Source: JBGSYJ01 sp041750915 (GTDB lineage Bacteria > Acidobacteriota > Thermoanaerobaculia > Gp7-AA8). From it: a stretch of DNA of 11,023 bases. The stretch lies in NCBI GenBank assembly GCA_041750915.1, contig JBGSYJ010000293.1, positions 1 to 11,023 of the forward strand. The letters are read 5' to 3'. The notes under the pieces are model-generated. The model searched no databases and was not told the DNA's origin. It saw only the letters and a program-made list of their open reading frames with translations. Position 1 is the first letter of the stretch. Each line of letters opens with the position of its first letter. The position numbers were made by a program, and so were the translations under genes. This document shows positions 1 to 4,721 of this stretch, piece after piece.

Positions 1-1002
1 TGCGATCGCCTCGTGCTTGCCGATCGGCGCGCCCCACTGCTCCCGCTCGCTCGCCCACTCTTTTGCGATCTCCAGCGATCGGCGGCCCGCTGCGGCGCAG
101 CCGGCAGGGATCGTCAGGCGTCCCGTGTTCAGCGTGATGAGCGCGAGCTTGAGCCCGAGGCCCTCACCCCAGAGGAGATTCTCCTTCGGGATGAATACAT
201 CCTTGAATTTTATGAGCACGTTGCCGATGCCGCGAAGTCCCATGAACTGGCAGCGGTGCGCGATGTCGATGCCCGGAGTGTCCATCTCGAGGACGAACGC
301 GGAGATCTGCTTTTTCTCTTTGCCTTTGACCGTCTTCGTCGGGGTCTGGGCCATGACGACGATCAGCTCGGCCTTCAAGCCGTTTGTGCACCAGAGTTTT
401 TCGCCGTTGAGAATCCATCCCTTTCCATCTGGTGATGGAACCGCGCGCGTCTCCATCTTTGCGGGATCAGAACCCACTCCGGGCTCGGTGAGCGCGAACG
501 CGGAGATCGCACCTTTCGCGAGACGGGGCAGCCACTTCTTCTTCTGCTCGGGCGTGCCGAATAGTTTCAATGGCTGCGGAACGCCGATCGACTGATGCGC
601 AGAGAGCCATGCGACTGTCGAACCGCACCACGTCGCCACGTGAGCGATCGAACGGTTGTAGTTCGTCACGCTGAATCCGAGTCCGCCGTACTCCTTCGGA
701 ATCTTCATCCCCCACGCGCCGAGCTCCTTGAACCCTTCGAAGATCTCGTAGGGATATTCGCCCGTCCGGTCGATCTCGTCTGGATCGACGTTCTCAGCGA
801 GGAATCGTCCGAGACGTTCGACGTACGCGTCGCCGATGGCCTTGTCTTCCTTCGACTGTTCAGGGAACGGATGAATCAGGTCGACGTTGAGATTCCCCAG
901 AAAGAGATCACCAACGAATGAGGGCTTTTCCCATTCGGTTTCGCGACTGGCTTCGGCGACTTCCATCGCCTCGACGGCGCCGGCGGACTTCGATTCTTTC
1001 AT
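1..1002 (-). CDS. Acyl-CoA dehydrogenase, VLCAD-like, partial (C-terminus off window)
   Basis: The first 334 codons of an FAD-dependent acyl-CoA dehydrogenase (first, alpha,beta-dehydrogenation step of fatty acid beta-oxidation); the frame is open to the window edge. Residues 29-38 (FVGDLFLGNL) resemble the segment at the mature N-terminus of mitochondrial VLCAD/ACAD9. The N-terminal helical domain follows (KELGAWGMKIPKEYGGLG near 92-109). The family signature LTEPGVGSD is at 171-179, and LNGEKLWCTNG at 198-208 leads the beta-barrel domain. NTGRLTIPAG (292-301) and REQWGAPIGKHEAIA (320-334) begin the C-terminal helical domain. The catalytic Glu and any VLCAD-type C-terminal extension would lie off the window. 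The start is set by an AAGGAG ribosome site 6 nt upstream. It is divergent from folE and has its own promoter and FadR-like operator. The family call is firm; chain-length preference is inferred from resemblance only. Confidence 0.93.
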   Translation of the reverse strand, partial: MKESKSAGAVEAMEVAEASRETEWEKPSFVGDLFLGNLNVDLIHPFPEQSKEDKAIGDAYVERLGRFLAENVDPDEIDRTGEYPYEIFEGFKELGAWGMKIPKEYGGLGFSVTNYNRSIAHVATWCGSTVAWLSAHQSIGVPQPLKLFGTPEQKKKWLPRLAKGAISAFALTEPGVGSDPAKMETRAVPSPDGKGWILNGEKLWCTNGLKAELIVVMAQTPTKTVKGKEKKQISAFVLEMDTPGIDIAHRCQFMGLRGIGNVLIKFKDVFIPKENLLWGEGLGLKLALITLNTGRLTIPAGCAAAGRRSLEIAKEWASEREQWGAPIGKHEAIA

Positions 1003-1103
1003 GATGGTCTCCTTCGCAATACGACTGGGGGTTTCCCCTCCAGCGACGACCCGGCCAATCCGGAACGGCGCCGCTTTCAATCCAGCGATACGGGGTATTC
1101 AAG

Positions 1104-1132
1104 AGTCTGAATGAATGCTCATTCAGTGTCAA
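1104..1132 (-). promoter_or_regulatory. Promoter of the acyl-CoA dehydrogenase
   Basis: On the minus strand an exact TTGACA (1132-1127) is followed after 17 nt by CAGACT (1109-1104), a weak -10 with 3 of 6 consensus bases. The spacer is almost entirely the dyad at 1107-1126, as expected of a repressed promoter. It would leave a leader of roughly 95 nt. The -35 is convincing; the -10 is not strong. Confidence 0.5.
1107..1126. promoter_or_regulatory. TetR/FadR-type operator (8+4+8 perfect dyad)
   Basis: CTGAATGA and TCATTCAG are exact inverted repeats separated by ATGC. From memory, the Bacillus FadR operator consensus is TGAATGANTANTCATTCA; the site here matches all arm positions and differs only in the central bases. 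It directly abuts the TTGACA -35 of the acyl-CoA dehydrogenase gene and overlaps the likely -10. The inference is repression by an acyl-CoA-responsive TetR-family regulator; no such regulator gene is in the window. Confidence 0.7.
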
Positions 1133-1149
1133 TCCCGAAAGACAGAACG

Positions 1150-1178
1150 TTGCCAGAATCGGGCCGATTCCTTTGATT
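1150..1178 (+). promoter_or_regulatory. Possible folE promoter with palindromic operator
   Basis: TTGCCA (1150-1155) and TTGATT (1173-1178) are spaced 17 nt. The spacer begins with a perfect 7+1+7 palindrome, GAATCGG-G-CCGATTC (1156-1170), and a further GATTCGG copy sits at 1175-1181. This mirrors the layout of the opposing promoter. The -10 is poor (3 of 6), so the palindrome is the more reliable part. The leader would run through the hairpin repeat at 1252-1344. Confidence 0.3.
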
Positions 1179-1222
1179 CGGAGGGGTTATGGGCCAGAAT
1201 GCACCGGGTAAGGAGTAGAGGC

Positions 1223-1250
1223 TGGAGATCGACGACTGGAGGGTGGAGAC
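1223..1250 (+). repeat. Degenerate heptamer tract (4 units)
   Basis: Four consecutive 7-nt units read TGGAGAT, CGACGAC, TGGAGGG, TGGAGAC, directly adjoining the hairpin repeat. A fainter mirror-image CTGGAG and GGTGGG pattern is seen on the other side of the hairpin (about 1345-1375, read on the minus strand), so the inverted repeat may extend outward imperfectly. Confidence 0.4.
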
Positions 1251-1251
1251 T

Positions 1252-1344
1252 GCGTGTCATCCTGAGCGCAGCGAAGGATCCCCTCCTTCCTGCCGGCGGT
1301 GCGAGCCCTTGAGGGGATCCTTCGCTGCGCTCAGGATGACACGC
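1252..1344. repeat. Large REP-like inverted repeat, copy A
   Basis: Perfect 34-bp arms (1252-1285 and 1311-1344) surround a 25-nt loop. The arm carries GTGTCATCCTGAGCG followed by CAGCGAAGGATC. A related palindrome occurs at 9347-9440 and a 13-nt fragment at 9314-9326, so it is a dispersed family in this genome. It lies upstream of folE, not after a gene, so it is not an ordinary terminator. Read through in frame it yields RCAQDD-type peptides that falsely extend folE. Confidence 0.9.
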
Positions 1345-1397
1345 TCTCTACCCACCAAACTCCAGCTCTCACCCAAACCTCAGACACGAGGAACTTC

Positions 1398-2069
1398 ATG
1401 ACCAGGAAAACAACTGCAATGACCAAAGCGGCTCCCCTCGAAGTGCTACTCGACGAAGCAGGCCTGCTCCTGAGCCCGCGTCCTACGGTCGACGCCGCAG
1501 GGCTCGAGGCACACCTCCGGGAGGTGCTGCGACTGCTTCACGTCGACCTCGACGACGAGAACGTTCGCGACACCCCTCGACGATGGGCCGCCTCGCTCAT
1601 CACGATGACGAGCGGCTATGACTACACCGACACGAAGAAACTGACGACGCTCTTTCGCAAGGGGTGCTCGGTTGCAGACGACAAGTGTCAGAACCTGGTC
1701 GTCATCGGCGGAACGTACAAGACGCTCTGCGCGCACCACATCCTTCCCTTCTTCGGGCACTTCATCGTTGGCTACATCCCGGAAAAGACGATCATCGGAG
1801 CCTCAAAGATCCCGCGAATTGTCGAGGTGCACATGAGGAAGCTCCAGTCGCAGGAGCACCTCGCGCACGACGTCGCCGACACGATCGAACGGATCCTCGA
1901 ACCGAAGGGTCTCGCCGTCTGGATGGGAGGAACCCATCTCTGCATGGTCATGCGCGGAGTGGAGCAGGAGTCGTCTTTCATGGAGACGAATGTCCTCCGC
2001 GGCAACTTCCTCAAAGACGAACGGACCAGGCACGAGTTCATGTCGATTGTGAATCGAAGGGGGAAGTGA
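1398..2069 (+). CDS. folE: GTP cyclohydrolase I (FolE, type IA)
   Basis: Converts GTP to 7,8-dihydroneopterin triphosphate plus formate, the entry to folate/pterin synthesis, in the cytosol. It is 223 aa, against 222 in E. coli. Motifs: TPRRW at 59-63; TLCAHHILPFFG at 109-120; VGYIPEK with IGASKIPRIVEV at 124-144; QSQEHLAHDVADTI at 150-163; GTHLCMVMRGV at 178-188; RHEF at 211-214. Zinc ligands align as C111, H114 and C182, with H113 also kept. The usual CEHH reads CAHH here. The start is chosen for GAGGAA at 5-6 nt spacing; the longer open frame to 1299 is translation of the hairpin repeat. An alternative start is Met8. It is convergent with fadH, with the four-helix-bundle unit between them; its stop codon lies in the outer end of that unit's left repeat. 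Confidence 0.95.
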   Translation: MTRKTTAMTKAAPLEVLLDEAGLLLSPRPTVDAAGLEAHLREVLRLLHVDLDDENVRDTPRRWAASLITMTSGYDYTDTKKLTTLFRKGCSVADDKCQNLVVIGGTYKTLCAHHILPFFGHFIVGYIPEKTIIGASKIPRIVEVHMRKLQSQEHLAHDVADTIERILEPKGLAVWMGGTHLCMVMRGVEQESSFMETNVLRGNFLKDERTRHEFMSIVNRRGK

Positions 2070-2117
2070 GGGGGGAATGACGAGTGACGAATGACGAATG
2101 ACGAATAGGGAACGAGG
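2065..2117 (+). repeat. Left inverted repeat with heptamer units
   Basis: Contains four 7-nt units (TGACGAG, then TGACGAA three times) from 2079 on, then TAGGGAACGAGG. The folE stop codon TGA (2067-2069) is part of the outer AGTGAGGGG. A second GGGAAGTGAG, identical to 2061-2070, occurs at 2154-2163 just before the four-helix-bundle start. Confidence 0.85.
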
Positions 2118-2168
2118 GACCGACGACGCGCCCGCCTGTAGCGGTGTTTAAACGGGAAGTGAGTAACG

Positions 2169-2522
2169 ATGACCATCGACGAGCTTCGAAAGCGGACGAA
2201 GAACTTTGCTCTCGCTATCTTGCGGCTCGTCGAGACACTGCCGCGCACACGAAGCGCGGATGTGCTCGGGCGCCAACTCACTCGGTCAGGCACATCAGTG
2301 GGCGCCAATTACCGTGCGGCGTGTAGAGCGAAGTCGAGGTCGGATTTCATCGCCAAGATGAAAATCGTCGAAGAGGAAACAGACGAAACCCTCTACTGGC
2401 TCGAACTTCTTCAGGAAGCCGAGATCATCCCGGAATCAAAACTGGGCGAACTCGCCAAAGAAGCGAATGAGTTGCTGGCAATCACAGTCTCCTCGATCAA
2501 AACCGCCAGACTGTCCAAGTAG
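2169..2522 (+). CDS. Four-helix-bundle protein, S23/Avd-like family
   Basis: 117 aa. Long amphipathic helical stretches cover residues 1-25, about 30-55, 57-85 and 90-115. Family hallmarks are FALAILRLVETLP (13-25), QLTRSGTSVGANYRAA (36-51), and DFIAKMKIVEEETDETLYWLELL (59-81). The family (TIGR02436 type) includes proteins encoded in 23S rRNA intervening sequences and the Avd accessory protein of diversity-generating retroelements; most free-standing members have no known role, though a basic nucleic-acid-binding surface is typical. No reverse transcriptase, template repeat or rRNA is nearby, so a DGR role is unsupported. A plausible ribosome site GGAAGTGAG precedes the ATG. The TAG stop is the first part of a hairpin. 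Confidence 0.92.
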   Translation: MTIDELRKRTKNFALAILRLVETLPRTRSADVLGRQLTRSGTSVGANYRAACRAKSRSDFIAKMKIVEEETDETLYWLELLQEAEIIPESKLGELAKEANELLAITVSSIKTARLSK

Positions 2523-2538
2523 GGAACCTCGTTCCCTA
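2520..2538 (+). terminator. Hairpin spanning the four-helix-bundle stop codon
   Basis: TAGGGAAC and GTTCCCTA are perfect inverted repeats with a 3-nt loop, so the stop TAG forms the foot of the stem. No U-run follows; the downstream sequence is the heptamer array. It may act as a 3' end stabiliser or a weak terminator. The right half doubles as the inner end of the right inverted repeat. Confidence 0.4.
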
Positions 2539-2592
2539 TTCGTCATTCGTCACTCGTCATTCGTCATTCGTCACTCGCCATTTCCCCTCACT
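2527..2592 (-). repeat. Right inverted repeat with heptamer units
   Basis: Read on the minus strand it matches the left arm but has six 7-nt units instead of four (TGGCGAG, TGACGAA, TGACGAA, TGACGAG, TGACGAA, TGACGAA). The fadH stop codon (2588-2590) lies in its outer AGTGAGGGG, exactly mirroring the folE side. Confidence 0.85.
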
Positions 2593-3403
2593 GCCCCATC
2601 CCCTTCACCCTTCCCCAGTAATCAGCGCCCGAGAGCCACTGGCCGCCGTCGATGACCATGACTTCGCCGGTGACGTACGAAGCGTAGTCCGAGAGCAGAT
2701 ACGAGGCGGCATGGGCGATTTCTTCGGCAGATGCAAAACGACGAAGTGGAATCGTCCGCCGGATGCCTTCGGCGATGCGCTCGTCGGGAAAGAGTTTCGA
2801 GGAAGCGCCTTCGGTATGAACCGGACCGGGCGCGATGGCGTTCACCCGGATCTTGTGCCGGGCCCATTCCACGGCGAGCGTCTGCGTCATCGCGATGACC
2901 CCCGCTTTGGAGCTCGCCGAGTGGACGACGCCGGCTGCACCGGTCCATGCGTAATTCGCGACGACGTTGAGGATCGAGCCGCCGCCCTTGCCGGCGATCA
3001 TCCGCCTGCCAACCGACGAGCTGCAGTAGAACGTTCCGTTCAGCACGATCCCGATGACCGCGTTCCACCCGTTGGGAGTGAGGGCCTCGGCGGGAGTGAT
3101 GAAGTTCCCCGCAGCGTTGTTGATCAGAAAATCGATGCGACCGTAATCGGTCGCGACTTTCTCCGCCATCTCCTCAACGGCAGCCGCATCGCGAACATCG
3201 AGCGAATGGATTCCTGCCGCGTCTTTCCGTCCGGTGGCGGAGCGGATCGAGTCTGCCGCCGGCTCGAGGTGCTCGGCGCTTCTGCTGGCGAGGACGACTC
3301 GCGCCCCGAGGCGTGCAAGCTCGCTCGCCATTGCGAACCCGAGCCCGGTGCCGCCTCCCGTGATGATGCCGACCCTGCCTGCGAACGATTCTGCCTGGAG
3401 CAT
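2588..3403 (-). CDS. fadH: 2,4-dienoyl-CoA reductase, SDR type (DECR/FadH)
   Basis: NADPH-dependent reduction of 2,4-dienoyl-CoA, the auxiliary step for beta-oxidation of unsaturated fatty acids. 271 aa Rossmann SDR: GGGTGLG at 16-22, NNAAGNFITPAEALTPNGW at 95-113, LNGTFYC at 121-127, PGPVHTEGASSKL near 190-205. At the usual SDR Tyr position (four before the Lys) there is Ser162. Tyr151, Ser162 and Lys166 instead align with human DECR1 Tyr199, Ser210 and Lys214 (Tyr 15 residues before Lys), a diagnostic of dienoyl-CoA reductases. The C-terminus YVTGEVMVIDGGQWL is canonical. A strong GAGGAGG ribosome site sits about 6 nt upstream. It is monocistronic here, divergent from the DUF4198 gene, and functionally linked to the nearby acyl-CoA dehydrogenase. 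Confidence 0.92.
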   Translation of the reverse strand: MLQAESFAGRVGIITGGGTGLGFAMASELARLGARVVLASRSAEHLEPAADSIRSATGRKDAAGIHSLDVRDAAAVEEMAEKVATDYGRIDFLINNAAGNFITPAEALTPNGWNAVIGIVLNGTFYCSSSVGRRMIAGKGGGSILNVVANYAWTGAAGVVHSASSKAGVIAMTQTLAVEWARHKIRVNAIAPGPVHTEGASSKLFPDERIAEGIRRTIPLRRFASAEEIAHAASYLLSDYASYVTGEVMVIDGGQWLSGADYWGRVKGMGQ

Positions 3404-3526
3404 GAAGTTCCTCCTCGTCGAATCTCATGGGGAAAACGGCGCCACTCTACACCCATCGACGTCATTCAGAGTTACCTCGCGCCGAAAACCAATCCGACCA
3501 TCGCTGTTATGACGTATCTTTCCGTC
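3404..3526. other. Divergent intergenic region, fadH / DUF4198
   Basis: 123 nt that must hold both 5' regions. The fadH ribosome site is clear (GAGGAGG). An isolated TCATTCAG, one arm of the FadR-like operator, is at 3462-3469 without a recognisable second arm. No convincing -35/-10 pair was found for either direction. Confidence 0.4.
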
Positions 3527-4351
3527 ATGAAAACTTCGCGCGCCACCTTTATCGCCGTCCTTCTCATGTTGCCCTCTGCCGCGCTCGCGCACGATTTCTG
3601 GCTCGAGCCCTCGGACGGGTTCCACCCGGCGGCTGGCGACATCATCTCGTTGCGGATGTTCGTCGGTGAAGCATTCAAGCCGGAGCAGGAGCTCCCTCCG
3701 GTGAGCGAACGGATCACACGGCTCGAGGTCGTGAGCTCGTCGGGAAAGTTCGATATGACGCCGGAGGGACGACGCGACATCCTCCCCGCAATTGCGCTGT
3801 CGGATCCGGGAACCTTCGCGATTGCCATGGAAAGGGAGCCTTCGTTCATCACGCTCGATGCCGAAAAATTCAACAGCTACCTCGAGGAAGAAGGCCATCA
3901 CGCGATCGTGGGTGCGCGTCTCAAAGACGGCTCGTACGCCAAGGACGGGAGAGAGCGGTACACCCGTCACCTGAAAATGATCCTCTCCGTTGGTGAATCT
4001 ACAGAAGCCTGGTCGCACCAGTTCGGCACGAAGCTCGAAATTCTGCCGCTTGCCGATCCGGCCGGGCTCAGGGCCGGGAGCAAGCTTCCAGTTCGGGTGC
4101 TGTTCGAGGGCAAGCCGCTCGCGGGGGCCCGAGTCGGTGTCGTTTCGAGGCAGGATGGCAACATCTCACGAGAAAAGATGGTCCGGACGGATCGATCGGG
4201 TAACGCGAAAGTCACTCTCGATTCAGCAGGCGATCTTCTCGTGCGCACGACGTACATGCGGCCGTGCGCGAAGTGCGACGATGCAGACTACGAAAGTTTC
4301 TGGTCTGCGATGACGTTTGCAGTTGCGGTTGATACCCCGGCCGCTCCATGA
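3527..4351 (+). CDS. Secreted DUF4198-family protein
   Basis: 274 aa with a classic signal peptide: charged MKTSR, a hydrophobic stretch at 6-20, and an A-x-A type cleavage after Ala21. The mature protein would begin HDFWLEPSDGF, the hallmark of DUF4198 (PF10670). Other family features are FNSYLEEEGHHAIV (115-128) and ERYTRHLKMIL (143-153). A beta-sandwich half follows with SKLPVRVLFEGKPLAGARV (185-203), and the C-terminus ends FWSAMTFAV. A CAKC pair (C247, C250) could bind metal. DUF4198 proteins are linked to periplasmic metal uptake or handling (Ni/Co, Cu), without a settled biochemical role. The start is placed at the signal peptide; the frame is open far upstream antisense to fadH, which is a shadow. 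An alternative start is the ATG at 3509. Neither start has a clear ribosome site. The copper-binding lipoprotein gene starts 39 nt downstream. Confidence 0.88.
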   Translation: MKTSRATFIAVLLMLPSAALAHDFWLEPSDGFHPAAGDIISLRMFVGEAFKPEQELPPVSERITRLEVVSSSGKFDMTPEGRRDILPAIALSDPGTFAIAMEREPSFITLDAEKFNSYLEEEGHHAIVGARLKDGSYAKDGRERYTRHLKMILSVGESTEAWSHQFGTKLEILPLADPAGLRAGSKLPVRVLFEGKPLAGARVGVVSRQDGNISREKMVRTDRSGNAKVTLDSAGDLLVRTTYMRPCAKCDDADYESFWSAMTFAVAVDTPAAP

Positions 4352-4390
4352 CTTTCATACTGAAAACCAACGAGAGAGGATGATCAGCTC

Positions 4391-4717
4391 ATGAGAAGAA
4401 ATCTGCTCATCACTTCAATCGCCACGATGCTCATTGCCTTCGCAGCCTGCAACTCGAGTGAGACTCACTCGGAAGCGGCTCCAGCTGCCGCAACGGAAAC
4501 CTATCCGATCACGGGTACGATCATCTCCCGCATCGAAGCGAAGAAACAGATCCGCACCGACCATGACGAGATCCCCAACTTCATGGAAGCGATGACGATG
4601 AACTACGAGGTCCGAGGTGCGGAGCTCGCCGACCTGCCGCCGAACGGATCCCGGTTCAAGGCGACGCTTCACGTTTCGGACGACGGATACTGGCTCACCG
4701 ACGTCGTGGCTGAATAG
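4391..4717 (+). CDS. CusF/PcoE-like copper-binding lipoprotein
   Basis: 108 aa. Signal peptide with a lipobox ending FAAC (Cys20), so probably an anchored periplasmic or membrane lipoprotein, followed by a low-complexity Ala/Glu linker (21-36). The CusF-like OB-fold domain at about 38-108 has TGTIISRI, H58, then FMEAMTMNYEV (64-74) and a C-terminal GYWLTDV. Likely Cu(I)/Ag(I) ligands are H58, M68 and M70, matching E. coli CusF H36, M47 and M49. The cation-pi Trp44 of CusF is Met65 here, common in the FMxAMTM subgroup. An AGAGAGGA ribosome site is upstream. It probably forms an operon with the DUF4198 gene. It ends 4 nt before the convergent moeA stop. Confidence 0.88.
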   Translation: MRRNLLITSIATMLIAFAACNSSETHSEAAPAAATETYPITGTIISRIEAKKQIRTDHDEIPNFMEAMTMNYEVRGAELADLPPNGSRFKATLHVSDDGYWLTDVVAE

Positions 4718-4721
4718 GCTT

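Larger units (their letters stand above)
2065..2592 (+). mobile_element. Putative inverted-repeat-framed cassette carrying a four-helix-bundle gene
   Basis: A 528-bp unit with inverted ends of 53 bp (left) and 66 bp (right) encloses one small gene. The arms are near-identical: an outer AGTGAGGGG, a run of 7-nt units (TGACGAA/TGACGAG), and an inner GAATAGGGAACGAGG. The left arm holds four units and the right arm six. No transposase is present and no target-site duplication is evident. Both arms start at the stop codons of the flanking convergent genes. This suggests a non-autonomous (MITE-like) element or a genomic repeat that carries the gene; mobility is inferred, not shown. Confidence 0.55.

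Noticed and set aside
17..595. 192-codon plus-strand open frame
   Set aside because: Antisense to the acyl-CoA dehydrogenase, which is continuous for 334 codons with family motifs.
1252..1344. Rho-independent terminator
   Set aside because: It lies between divergent 5' ends, has a 25-nt loop and no U-run, and belongs to a dispersed repeat family.
2079..2110. CRISPR-like array
   Set aside because: Units are 7 nt, contiguous and without spacers; it is a short tandem repeat.
2169..2522. Avd accessory gene of a diversity-generating retroelement
   Set aside because: No reverse transcriptase, template/variable repeat pair or target protein is visible in the window.
3462..3469. TCATTCAG upstream of fadH as a second FadR-like operator
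   Set aside because: Only one arm is present, with no inverted partner at the right spacing. The same 8-mer occurs at 4722-4729 over the moeA stop, so chance is a fair explanation.
2711..3526. Long plus-strand open frame continuous with the DUF4198 gene
   Set aside because: This part is antisense to a convincing dienoyl-CoA reductase and encodes no recognisable protein; the signal peptide marks the true start at 3527.
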